Shown: piece after piece, positions 33,560-45,458 of the stretch
Layout: each line of letters opens with the position of its first letter
Position numbering within the stretch: the stretch's first letter is position 1
Assembly: GCA_000711775.1 (NCBI GenBank)
Contig: ARYC01017223.1
Location: 109,405-173,404, forward strand
Reading direction: 5' to 3'
Origin: Oxytricha trifallax
Taxonomy: Eukaryota; Ciliophora; Spirotrichea; Sporadotrichida; Oxytrichidae
Length of the DNA stretch: 64,000 nucleotides
Translations under genes and position numbers: made by a program
Notes under the pieces: generated by a model
Seen by the model: only the letters and a program-made list of their open reading frames with translations
Told to the model about the DNA's origin: nothing
The model's database searches: none

Positions 33560-35260
33560 ATGGACATCATAAAGGAGGTCAGGCTGGATAAGATAAGTAA
33601 GGAAAGTTGGCAGAAGCTGTAACAAACTTCAGAGATTGATCTCTATTATTTATCAATTTAGTTCCATTATATTTGTACTAAATTTGTTTAAATTTAATTG
33701 ATACTGATTCTTAATCCGTTTAATTTTTACTGGTACCAATTTAATAGTACCAAAACTTAATTAGTACCTAGTTATAAACTAATGAGGTTTTAATGGAAAA
33801 GCTCTTAAATGGCTAGAAAATGAATTGGTTTCATTTCCGACCTGATTTTATTGTTAATTGGTACCAAAATCAAAACTATTGAATATTAAATTAGAAAAAT
33901 TATAGTTATAAACATAGAATCAATATGATATTTTTTATATATAAACTAATCATTATTGTTGGGGTAGATGCTCCTATTAACTTAAACCTTAGTCAAAAAG
34001 GTTATTACTGATAGATTACAGTAATTTAAATTTGAATTTAAACATTGCGGCTAACTAAATTCGCCGAAGTAGTTTATCTTAATAATCGATAATCATAGCT
34101 ACACTTTAGATAAACTAAGAAACCAGAGATCATCTACATTTAAAGGGAACCAGTGCTAAGAGCTCTTGTGCTTGATTCAGATGTGTTTGTTGTAGAAATA
34201 AAAAACAAGAAGCAGAGTGTAGAGATAGGTAATTAAACGCTTATCATAAATGTGAGGAGTTAAAAGAACAGGTCTCTGTTAAAAAAACTAAATCATATTA
34301 ATGTGATAAATTCTAAATTTTCTTCTCAACAGTTTCTAGAATGAAGAGGTACATCATAGAGATACACTTAGAGAGAGCTATGATATAATTCAATTTATTA
34401 CTATTGAGTCATAAAGAGAGTGGAAGGAGAGACTTAAGAGATAGAAACTGAATGAATTGATGAATCAACAAGCAGGCACTATTTTAGAATGCTTCTAAGC
34501 GAAAGCTAAGAACATACCTTCATTAAATGTAATTGATATTAGAAGATGTATAGAAAACTTTTTGCGAATTAGCGTTCCTGCAAAACCAAAACTCATTGTG
34601 ATGATGAGTATCCATACAAGGTGTATCCTTTCAGTTATCTCCTTAAGAATGAGTAGTACTAAAATAAGTTTGCTAACGAATAAATGATTCTTAGAGAGGC
34701 AAGGAGAAGAGATTGCTAGAACTTGCTTAAGCTAGATGGTGTTATTTTAAGCTATGGTTTTATCGCACTAAGACTTAAGAAATATGAAATGACTCTATGA
34801 GATTTTCTAAATCATAACAGATACCCAAATGATATAAATGATATACTATCATATATGATAAATGGTGTCAAGGAGTTGCTTATGAACTTGGATATGTTCA
34901 TAGAGATTTTAAGCCTGAAAACGTTAAGATAAACCTCTTCCATTTAGAAGTAGTTATTATTGATTTCAATAGAGCCTTAAGAAAAAAGAAAATAACCTGA
35001 ACAAAGGTTCTTGGAACGTGGATACTTCCCAATCAGAGAAAATGATTTAATGGCTCTATAAAGTGGGATGTATAAGCATTTGAAGATAAATTAGATAATG
35101 TTATGGAAAAGTATGGCTTACTTAGGTAGTAAAAAATTTTAGAAATATTCAATCAGTTAAGCTTAGAAGCTTATCAATTAAGAGGATATATTAAAGGAAA
35201 TAAAAATGATAGTGGAGATAATAATAGTCATATCTCCCTTCTATTCTAGACAAACTTTAT
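33560..35260 (+). pseudogene. TBE 57 kDa kinase gene, decayed
   Basis: Scattered matches to the kinase part: RDFKPENVKINLFHLE and VVIIDFNRAL survive near 34.9-35.0 kb. The zinc-finger part is no longer clear. Confidence 0.7.
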
Positions 35261-35629
35261 ATGATATATGATATTATTTGAAAGATCAAGATTTCAGAGG
35301 TAGACAAAGTAAAGGCAATAAAATTTGTTTTAATTAAAACAACGAATATTCATTAAACACTTATTAAATTCACATAAAATTTGCAAATTCTCTACTAAAC
35401 GCAATAAGACTCCAACTATATCCTACAAATCAAATCATTAAATATTATAATTTAAGGGTTTTTAGGGTTTTTTAATGCTATTAAAACTTATTTTTATTTA
35501 AATTGCTTCAAAATTTACTCTAGTCTATCACTCATTTCAGCGTGAAGTATTTACAAAATAATTGAAAATAATCTAAATAAAATACCATTTTATGCAGAAG
35601 TATCATAAGAATTCTCTCAATTGAAATAT

Positions 35630-38629
35630 ATCATTTGAATTTTAGGCAATCGGATATATTTGATAAATTATTTAATAAATTGATTGGTTCTTTGAAGATA
35701 TTGTTTCTTTCAAATGAGTTGATTAGTTTGAGAACTTCCTGTATTTTTTAATTAACTTCTTCAATGTTTGCATCACATGAGTGATTCAAAGCAATTGGAT
35801 GAATTGCCTTAATGTGTTTGTGAGTTGCTAGGAAATCAAAATGATATATATTTTTAAGAAATAAATACTGTAGAATTCAACCAAATCGTTATTAAGGCTT
35901 ATTCTTATTTGGGAGTTTAAATTTACAATGAGTCCGAGATTTGTAAAATTCTAAAAGTTAAAATATGTATGAATGCAGGAAACTGGTCATGTCCTTAGCT
36001 GTAGAAAGCCCACAGACAGCAGAGATTTTTGAAGTGGGATGTCGGTTGACTATTTCTTCCACGACAGCTTTAGCAGCAGATGGGTTGCTGCAGACATCTA
36101 GGTACACGGTTGGCATCTGATGAGATCGGATATACTATGAGATTTTTTCGTTGGGAACTCGCTCGAGGCGGCAAGGCTAGTTAATAGAGCAACTCTTTTT
36201 TACTAGAGATTAAGGAATCTTCACGCCTAATCATCAAAACTAAATAATAACATATTAATTAGTTGAAAAGCACAGTTTTAAAAAAAAGAGTAATGGACCC
36301 TTGGCGGGGGCAGATGCAAATTTTTTCAAATAATTTTAAAGTAATTAAAATATTGAAATAACTCATTTTATAGCCCAATAAATTAGGCACTCTGACTCTT
36401 AATGATCTTTTTAAGAAGTCTAAGGAATCAATTTTATATATTTAAATTGTATTAGCTAGTAAAATAACTGGAAATTTTAAGTAAAATAAAAGTTTTGCAA
36501 TTTTATATTTAATTTTTATCAATATCTATTCTGATTCTATACATTTAAGCTTTATATTTAGTTATACACTAGAAAATTGAACAAAATTTTTGTCTATGAT
36601 ATAAATGAAAACCATCTGAACTATTTACAACTGACATGTATAGAATCAGAATTGTTATTGATAAAAATTAATATATAAAATTGCAAAACTTTTATTTTAC
36701 TTAAAATTTCCAGTTATTTTACTAGCTAATACAGTTTAAATATATAAAATTGATTCCTTAGACTTCTTAAAAAGATCATTAAGAGTCAGAGTGTCTAATT
36801 TATTGAGCTATAAAATGAGTTATTTCAATCTTTTAGTTACTTTATAATAAATTATTTTTTCCTTCAAAATTTGCATCTGCCTCGTTAGGGAGCTATTATT
36901 GAAAAAAAACAAAAACAATTCAGATTTAAAATGAGAAATTTTTTAAGACTATAGATAGGGAATACATATTTTTGATGACTTAATGGAAGATACTTAAAAA
37001 TATAAGATTCTAGGATATAATGAAAAAGTTTATTGAGTTATAATTTATCTATTGCTGAAGACAAGTTTTATTAATTTTGATAAAGTTATACATTGCTACA
37101 ATTCTAATTTATAGGTAGTTATAAATTTACTTAAATTAGTGAACTATAGGAAAAAAATGTCATGTATTGAATATAATAATATTTTATATTGTTTCTTTTT
37201 TAATTTAAATGACCTCCTCTATTTCTACCAACCACTATACCCCTTCCATTTTATAATAACTCTCATCTCTTACAAAACTTGAATTAGACATAGATATCAA
37301 ATTCAGAAATAGAGCATTTTATATTGAAATTCTATTAATTTTATGAAAAAAAATCAGCCATTTAATGTGCAATATTTATTTTTTTAAAAGTTTGATTTCC
37401 ATATGATTATCCTTTTCAAATGAATTTGAATAAAATCTTTTACGAATAATTTCCCATGACATACCCAATTTTTATTAAAACTATATCTATTCTCTCTATA
37501 TTTACTAAATATATTTGGGTATTTTTAATGTCTTAATAATGCTCTCAACGATTTCCTAGTTAGACTTCAGGAAATTTTTCTTTTTGCAGTGAATGAGCCT
37601 CGCGCCCATTTTGTTTGCTTGGTAGTATACTGCATCTTACTTTACAGAGGGCCCTATGATGCAAGGCACCCCTTGCTTAATGATTCCAGCTTTCTCGTAG
37701 GCAATAGTCTCCAAATTTGAACCAAGATACTCCATATGATCGTAGCCTATTGAGGTAATCGCAGTGACTTCAGGCCTCGAAATGACATTCGTGGGATCCA
37801 GTCTACCACCAAGGCCACATTCATTTCAAAAATGGAAGCATTTTAAGAATAAACATGCTTAATTCAGAATTTTGTTGAATAAGAAGTATTAAAATTAATA
37901 ATTCTAGAACACCATAGTCGATTTTTTCCTAAGCAAAATGCAAAAAGGAAATCATCGTAACTATTTCATGAAAAGTTGCTTCAATATTTTTTGCAGTAAT
38001 CCCTTAGAAAACCATGTCAGTATATTCCACGAGCTATTCTTGAGACATTTTTTGTTAGTTAATCGTAATTCTCTCTCTAAATGTAGAAATATGAGGAGAT
38101 GTTAGTAATCCAGTTTAAAGGGAATAGGTTTTTATTTATGGAATAAAATAGATCTGAATATTCAATTTATTTTTATATGTTGATATATTATAAAATCCAT
38201 GAATCTTCATCATGTATGTTAAAAAGGAAATTAAACAATCATTGTAGTTTTGAAGTTTTATTCAGATTCAACCTGTCAATCTATAAGGAAAAAAAACATT
38301 TAAAAAATACTATTATTCAATGACATTTCTAAAACTAAAATTTAATTTAATTGATTAATATAAAATCCAAACCTCATTTAAGTTTTAAAGCCTGCTTGTT
38401 AGAGAACATTTGCAGTCTTAAGGCACACGGTCCCCTTACCGTTTGTACCTGTAATATGTATTGACTTAAATTTGTCTTAAGGTTCCCCAAAATACGAGCA
38501 TAAAGCTCTCATGTGATTTACGCTCGCTACCTCATGTGGACCGAATTTTCTAATGAGGTTGTGCTTAAATATTTTCTGCAATGATTAGTTATACAGGTCG
38601 TTAGCTAGTGCTAGTGTTTGTTAACGCAT
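35630..38629 (-). CDS. Folylpolyglutamate / dihydrofolate synthase (FolC family), five MDSs
   Basis: Adds glutamate to folates (Mur-ligase fold, ATP-dependent). It starts at the ATG at 38629. MDS1: [20 protein letters not shown] (P-loop TNGKGT). MDS2: [21 protein letters not shown]3: [53 protein letters not shown]4: [37 protein letters not shown]5: C-terminal helix to TGA 35630-35632. Pointers AAACT, GAAT, TAACTAG and TTTCCT join all five in frame. Between [12 protein letters not shown] and QPCRLERV the family usually has some 60 more residues, so either this protein is shortened or an MDS is missing. Confidence 0.88.
35836..35982. other. IES in FolC, pointer TTTCCT (- strand)
   Basis: AGGAAA (+ strand) at 35830-35835 and 35977-35982. 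Removal joins TAKDMTS to [13 protein letters not shown] in frame. Confidence 0.85.
36184..37562. other. Long IES in FolC, pointer TAACTAG (- strand), containing a MITE
   Basis: CTAGTTA (+ strand) at 36177-36183 and 37556-37562. The 1379 bp between includes a palindromic element at 36297-36900. The join NFLKSN to QPCRLERV is in frame. Confidence 0.8.
36297..36900. mobile_element. Palindromic MITE inside a FolC IES
   Basis: Arms of about 255 bp (36297-36553 and 36630-36900) are reverse complements; the outer ends contain GGCAGATGCAAATTTT. No ORF. A different family from the other MITEs in the window. Confidence 0.8.
37823..37904. other. IES in FolC, pointer GAAT (- strand)
   Basis: ATTC (+ strand) at 37819-37822 and 37901-37904. 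Removal joins KIDYGVLE to CGLGGRLDP, the conserved FolC motif. Confidence 0.87.
38117..38395. other. IES in FolC, pointer AAACT (- strand)
   Basis: AGTTT (+ strand) at 38112-38116 and 38391-38395. Removal joins QQAGFKT to GLLTSPHIS, the conserved FolC motif. Confidence 0.87.
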
Positions 38630-39297
38630 TTCTTTAAAAATATCTGTGTATAGAGTATTACTTGGGAAGTTTATAGTTTATATAATAGGTTTTGAATTTT
38701 AGATTAAGTAAGTGTTATTGTCAAAATTATATGTAATTTGTAGAAACATGCTTATTATTACTTAAATGAAAAGTAATTTGTGAAATTAAAAAAATAAATA
38801 TGTTATTAATTTTGAAGTTTAAATTGATATTTCTGAATTTAAAAGTAGTTTTTTGTTGTTGTGTATAATATCAAGAAAATAAAAATTAATTTAAAATTCT
38901 TTTTGTAAATCATCTTTAAATTAAATTATTATTAGACTAAATCTTAACTATAAATCTATTACAGAAAAAAACAATCTAATTGAATATCTAATTCAAATAT
39001 TCCATAAGGATTTTTTGAATTAATCTATATTTTCATCTTAATTTCTACTTTATCATTAAATTTTACAATACCTTATACACATTTAAATTCTTTAATTTTT
39101 AACAATAAGTAACTATTTTTTGAATTTTATAATTTAATACTAAGAATTATCTAAATTAACTTAAATTAATAGTATCTTTTATTTAATAAATCTAGTCATC
39201 CTTAGTCATACTCACCCTATTTTACTATATAGTAAAATTCCATTGTTCCACGTATTCGTCTTCTGGCATTTTGAATCACTAATTGCATTTTTTATTC
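38630..39297. other. AT-rich spacer between FolC and the LRR gene
   Basis: Mostly without coding signal. A short minus-strand frame just beyond the LRR stop (MPEDEYVEQWNFTI, near 39270) may be an unplaced MDS piece. Confidence 0.45.
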
Positions 39298-42200
39298 TCA
39301 AAACCTTATCTAAGTTTGATCAAGAATTTTCTCTAATCTTAGCAATAATCTGTCGACCTAGTAGAATAGAGGCTACCTATCACCTATAATAATTGGGGCA
39401 ATCCGTACAATGAATTCGTAAAATTCTCTTTAGTCTAGGGAAAAGTACTTCTCTAATTCCTCTTGCTCATCTAAAATATACTTCTTTGAGGTAATGAAGC
39501 ATTTTTGTATTTGCTAAGCAGTGATTTTTTCAGGGAATATTTTTAACAGGAACTTTGTAATTTACTCCAAATTAACTTAACTTTTTACTGAATTTTTATT
39601 GAAAATCTACAATGAAAATAATCAGGAATCCAAAAAAAATAATTTGAGATGACAATTGATTTAAATTATCAAGAAATAGTGATTTTAAATAAACTAAGGT
39701 ATTCACTTACAAATTTAAGTATGTGACTATGATTCCTTAATATGCTATCATTCTCTATGGTTTAATATAGACTTTTCCTCTAATCCTATAATTTTATCTA
39801 GTCCCATTGAGGTACTATTTTGTCTTTGATAAAGTGATCTATTGCTAAATAAGAATCGTTGGTATTTTAAGTTCTTTAAGCTATCCTAAAAAGCATCTCC
39901 AAGAACTGAGCTCGATTTATTTTCTCAACTTTGTTACTCTAGATTAGCTTTAGCACTTAAATCAAGCTTGAACTACTCTCTGGATTAGTTGCAGCACTAA
40001 GTTTGATCATATTTTTTTTTAAAGAGAATCCTGATTAATTTTACTATTTCCCTCTTGTCGTTTTATTATATAGTTCTTTAAGAATATTCTATTTCAAAAA
40101 CTGAGACTATTGATGTTCCTGCATTCCATAACTGTCTTTTATTTCTCGCTTTAGTAAGCAATATCTTTCACAAAAGTCCTAAAATTGGGGTAGAGACATA
40201 TATGGATAGTTTTGTGAATCCCCAAGCTCATAAATGAAAATATCGCAAATTATAGAATAGTAGCGAGATATTACATCACTAACTCTTTGCATTTATGATG
40301 AATTTTCAACTAAGGATGTGATTTAAAGGCTATGGGGTAGCATCCTCCCCCCCATAATGTATACTTTTCATTTTGTAGTCTGATAAAGTTTTTGACGCTG
40401 AGTAATAGTAGCTAATAAATATGGATTTTTCGAGCACTAGTTTTGGAGCTATAGCTTCCTCAAAGTCACATTTTATATATAAAAATCATTATAAATTTGA
40501 TAAAATTTTTCAAATTTTCACAAAATTTAATTTCTCTAAAATAAATGATTTTAGCAGTTTTTAACTATTTTTACAAATAATATCTAATTTATTATAACTT
40601 TATAAAGCGATTTAAAAATAATTTTAACTTTCATTTAAGATTTAAGAAAAGATAATAAAAGTTCACAGTATAAAGTTATAATAAATTAGATATTATTTGT
40701 AAAAATACTTAAAAACTGCTAAAATCATTTATTTTAAAGAAATTAAATTTTGAGAAAATTTGAAAAATTTTGTCAAATTTATAATGATTTTTATATATAA
40801 AAAGTGACTTTGATGAAGCTATAGCTCCAAAACTATTGCTCGCACACCCCATGTTTATTAGCTATTATTACTCAGCGTCAAAAACTCTATTAGACTACAA
40901 AATGAAAAGCATACATTATGGGGGGAGGATGCTTCCCCATAGCCGATTTAAGAGTATCTAAAATCAGTTTCAAAACATCGAGCTAATAAGTCAGTATCAT
41001 CGATCTTATACTATGCAAACATTTTGAATTTGCTAGAAGCTGGGGATGCATCCGGGGATCTTGAATTTTATTAATTACCTTATTCAGATAATATCTCGTT
41101 AGTTTTGTAGAAAGCAGATAGTTTCCGTTACTCCATAATTTATAGATCTTCTTTGGTCAGCTTCTTTACATCTACACTTTACATTTCAATTATTGAGTTT
41201 TGTAATTTCGCCTAAGATATGCTACTCTGATTCAAAGTTACTTGAAGTTAATTGGACCTTTCTGGCACCTGAAACTTAAATTGCTCTTCTTCAACCTAAA
41301 TAGTGTAAACAACCTTTGGTTCTATAAATTCAGCGGCTACATACCACTATGCTTTCTGTAGAGATTCATGAGATTTATCTCTGATATCTAGAACTACATG
41401 CGGCCTTGTAATTTTTGTCTTGTCGAATAGTGATTAGTACCAATCAAACCTCTTCTATAAATATTTTGCAAAATATAAAAGATAATTTTAGGATTCAAAA
41501 TTAATTTTGGGAAATAAAATATCAAAAGAAAAAATCCTAAATTGTAAAATTTAAATAGTCAAAATATATAAAATTAAAAAAAATATTAAAACACATGAGA
41601 TAAATTATTTACAAAATCTAATTTTGACAGATTGATTAATCTTATTCTTCTTATGAAATTAAAGTAATATGATCAGTTCATATTGCAAAATAATTATATC
41701 AAATAATCAAGCATAATTAATATATTATGGAAAAATTTAAGATTTAGAATTGTTAGAAATGTCTAATGCTGTTGATCCAATTTTTCTCAAAAAACTTTCA
41801 ACGTTATTTAGCTATATTTCTTAAGTAGAATTGCAATTTGTTTTTAGAATCACGCTATCCAATGTTTAGTTATTTAACTATGAATCTTTCTGATAGAAGA
41901 ACAAGCAGTAGTTGAACTTATTACAGATCCAACAATTCTCACATTCCTACCACGATTAAGAATTTGCAATTTCTGGATGACCAAGTATTCTTGAAAATAT
42001 CAGTCTCTCATTAACTTAAGCATGCTTGGAATTCATCCCAAGTTTAGATTAAACCTGAACCTCCCGTTTTTTACTCGGGGACTCGTATCTCTCCTAGGTT
42101 CCTCTTATCTTCTAGTTTTCAGTAAAAAGTTCTAAATCTGTAGAGTCAATCTCTAATGGATTATCCACAGCTACTCTTCTATTGATATCACTTTGATTAA

Positions 42201-44297
42201 TCCCAAATATTTCCCTCATTTATCTCATGGTGTCTTCTTAAATTACAATACCGCTTAAATGTATGGATTGTAAGCTTTAACTCTCACTGCAACTCTAAGT
42301 CAATTCGATAATTCTCGTTTAGTAGCTATCTATTCCAGTGAAAGATAGGTCTATGTCAATTAATGACCAAGAAAACCTTATATATTCAGAGAGGAGTCTT
42401 AAGGAAAACTCTGATAGATGATTAAAACTTAAGTTTAGATGCTTAAGGTGAGAGGATGGAAGTTTCATGCATAGAGAATAAATACAAAATTGATTATTTA
42501 GTTTTATGTTTTTAACAATAGAATCCATAATACCATATTTAAATGAGAGAATAATTATTCAAAATTTAAAAGATGGTTTTTTAATAAATAGTTTTTGGGA
42601 TTAAATCTAAATCGTTCTACTTGATTTGGTCATATGAAAGATCTAAGCTTTATAAGCAATCAGAAAATTGCACTAGCTTTACAATCGAATCAAGTTTTGG
42701 TATCTTGATTCCACTTAAGACAAGCTCTTCAATTTCATAAAAATTTTTCAATGCAATCTCAGGTACTATACTCGAATTACCTTGGCCTTAAAGTTAGACT
42801 GAGTTTTTCCCCTATACTGAACTTATATTCTCAGTTTAAGATCCAGCTTGTTGTGTGATTAAGTTACTGCATATATTTTCAATTTCTTTATTCTTAAATT
42901 TACAATCTTTAATGGATAATTTCTTCAACTAGATAAATTTATCATGATTTTCAAAGCCTACTATTTATCGTTCATCCATTACTTTTAAGATATTAATTAG
43001 TGCATTAGCTGAATTTTTACCAATCTCTAAACCAGTCAGAATTAATTTTTAGACAAATGGGTTTAACTTAATTGCAGCTAATACTTCACCAAGACCCTAA
43101 TCGCTTACGTCAATTTTTACCAGCTCTACTATGTTTATCTTTTCTTGTAAAATCTAAAAAAGAATTTATCAAAATATTGAGAGTTACCTATATAGCTTGA
43201 GCAAGGCCTTTGGCTGCAGGCTCTGAGACTCTAAAATCAATCAGCAGCTTCGGTTTGCTAACACTTCTTTGCTTTATACAATTCATCAAACTAAATGGTA
43301 ACTGCAGACCACTTTCGCATTTCTTGATAAACTCGACTAATGCCTCTTCTTTGCTATTTTAAGTTCTCTGATCTATAGGAAAAGTTTTAAATATTAAATG
43401 TCTTTTTTTACATTCATTAATTTTAGAGTAATTTTTAAGCTGAATTTTATTCCAAATGCTTCGCAATCCTTTCTATTTGTTAGTTACGATTTTAGATTGT
43501 ACTGTATGCCCACTTGATTTTGAATATACACTATGAGTATCTCTTTCATCTTCTTCATCCCTTACAATATTATTATCATCAGTATTCTCAAATTCATTTT
43601 TAGTGTGAAGCTACTTGACAATCACAGGACTTTTCTATAATTTTTACCTCCCTGGACTGGCAATCAAACTCTAATTAAACATAGACAACTTTTCTGGAGA
43701 TAGTTGTGAGTTCATTGGATTACTAAATTGCTATAGTTTCTGAGAAAACATGGATACTTAATCAGAGACTGATTTATTGCCTAGGTTAAAAGTTGACCTT
43801 CTTTTAGAAGCATTGTCTATAAAATATATTATATAAGCAAAAACTCGTTTTACTAACCTATCTTTTTTTGAATTATAGCTGAATAATCATTATTTTTTTT
43901 ATATTATTTTTCTTATTAGAGTTTATCAATCTTTGCAGCTTTAATTTCTGTTTTAGCTTAATTGATGTAATTCTTAGTACTCTCTTATCCTCCTGGAGTT
44001 TAAAAATAATAATATATCTATTAATAACTATTAATAATTGTGTAAATTTAGATAATGAGTTGAAATGCTAAAATCATCAATCTTATGTCCAGTCTTAGTC
44101 AAAAAGTTTCCTTAATGATCAGTAAAATGACTCAACTTATTCACATGTATAATGTCAAAATCGCTCATATTCTTCATAGTGAAGATCATTTTCCCCTTTT
44201 CTTCTTTTTTCGCTCCAGCAACAACATATTTCTAAATTTCTTCTCGAGTGTGATAAGGTGATGGTTTTATCAAGAATTCATATTTAGCATCCTTCAT
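39298..44297 (-). CDS. Large leucine-rich-repeat (RI-type) protein
   Basis: It starts at the ATG at 44297 (MKDAKYEFLIKPSPYHTREE). A basic, charged N-terminal third is followed by ribonuclease-inhibitor-type leucine-rich repeats: VQKLILTGLEIGKNSANALI, LQSLDLSYDQIKQNDLDLI, LKHLNLSFNHLSEFSLRLL, LIDIDLSFTGIDSY, LQSIHLSGIVIQED. Then a Cys motif CENCWICNKFNYC, a region RPHVVLDIRDKSHESLQ, and a helical C-terminus with two similar segments (RAQFLEMLFRIAQ; REFYEFIVRIAPIIIG) faintly like EF-hand pairs. It stops at TGA 39298-39300. Well over 1000 residues after IES and intron removal; most pointers were not individually mapped. Resembles large ciliate and axonemal LRR proteins; precise role unknown. Confidence 0.78.
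39607..39710 (-). other. Intron in the LRR gene, 104 bp
   Basis: GTAAGT...TTCATTGTAG on the minus strand, joining RNHSHILKF to IFNKNSVKSQVNLE in frame. Confidence 0.78.
40320..40944. mobile_element. MITE that is also an IES of the LRR gene
   Basis: Palindromic element; arms about 265 bp, ends GGCTATGGGG and complement. It is flanked by GATTTAA at 40320-40326 and 40945-40951. Removing the element plus one GATTTAA joins ARCFETDFRYSQI to TSLVENSSQMQRVS in frame on the minus strand. So the target duplication acts as the pointer. Confidence 0.87.
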
Positions 44298-44395
44298 GTA
44301 AGTCTTATACAAGTGAAATTTTTATCGTCAAAATTAATCAAATTAATAAAATTGCTTTCAATTAAAAAGTTATCAAAATATAAACCCCAATACGT

Positions 44396-44505
44396 ATGTA
44401 CACATAGAATTTGTAAGTTGATAAAAAGTTTTAAGTATATCGATAAATAAGGAAATTTAAAAGGACAGAATTTAACTTAATTTGAGGGAGCCGATCTCGA
44501 GAATG
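44396..44505 (+). repeat. Left terminal inverted repeat, copy 1
   Basis: Starts ATGTACACATAGAATTTG and runs to GGGAGCCGATC. The reverse complement is at 54672-54779 and a direct copy at 54794-54903. Confidence 0.88.
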
Positions 44506-45458
44506 CAAAAAGAAGGGCTGGCACTATCACGGCTCTTACAAAGTATGAATATGATTAGATTAATATGATTAGATTGGTGTGATTTTTAATTTTAAGTTCA
44601 GAGCAGTTTGAAATCCAGTAGGTTGTCGGGGCCGTTCTCGAATTTTTCAACATTGGTATACTATTATACCGGCCTGACCCCTATAATCCAGTGCTTTGGC
44701 TTAAGCCAAAAAGCATTTTTGAGGATCAAAACTGAAGACCCAAATTTTCGATTTCGGGTGCCATTAACTCTAGATATTCTCGTCTTCACATTTCTACTGG
44801 CCATTTCAGTTATGGACGGGGAAAGGTTTGAATTTCGAAAGTTGCCGCGGATTTCGACATTTTTCAAAAAGCCAATTTTGACTTTCGCCCATCTTGAAAA
44901 TTCCTAAATTATCACAGCTCTTCAACCACCCACCTCCAGGCAACTCTAAGCTACTCGTTTAATGAGTTATAGTGAATAATCATTATTTGTCTTGGTTTGG
45001 CAGTGAGTCAGCCATAAATCCGGAGGATATAAGCAAAAGAGTGTTTTTTTCATATAGTTAAGGATCAATAATCCAGTCGAAATTTTAATAATCCAGTGGT
45101 TTAATAGTAAAATACAGTCGAATTAATCATTAAAATTAAGCATAAATCAGATGAATCCAGCCACTGGATTTTAGAAAACCTCTGAAATCAGCCTTCAATA
45201 ACTTTTGAATGCGAGTGCTGGTAAGCTTAAATCTTCGATATTATCTTCTATTTAGAAGGTATAAATGATTTGCAAGTGCCGCAGGAGGCACCCGATTAGT
45301 CAAACTCAGATTGGATTTTTGAAAATCATCAAGCCAATGGAAATTTTGAAGAAAATTTCAAAGCCAAGGGCATTAAGTGTGAGTATTAAAATGCACAAGA
45401 CAGCGCTAAAATCAACCGCGCTAAAGAATTTCTGCAATAAAATAACTATAACTTGAAA
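44506..45458. other. GC-richer leader of the unit, no conserved ORF
   Basis: Contains the palindrome TTTGGCTTAAGCCAAA, a cluster of ATCCAG motifs near 45070-45175, and a 99-codon frame (44608-44907) that is broken by indels in copy 2 (54.9-55.3 kb). It is therefore more likely a regulatory or structural region than a gene. The SecA frame is open without ATG for about 275 nt upstream of its first ATG in copy 2, so the true start could lie in this region. Confidence 0.5.

Larger units (their letters stand above)
31564..35473. mobile_element. TBE transposon no. 3, decayed
   Basis: The ends have drifted (left CAAAGCCCCATAATCC, right GGGTTTTTAGGGTTTTTT) but are flanked by AAT on both sides. 3910 bp, same gene order and orientation as TBE no. 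1. All three genes carry frameshifts. Confidence 0.88.

Noticed and set aside
44608..44907. 99-codon ORF in the leader of the 10.4 kb unit
   Set aside because: Broken by several indels in copy 2, so not conserved as protein.
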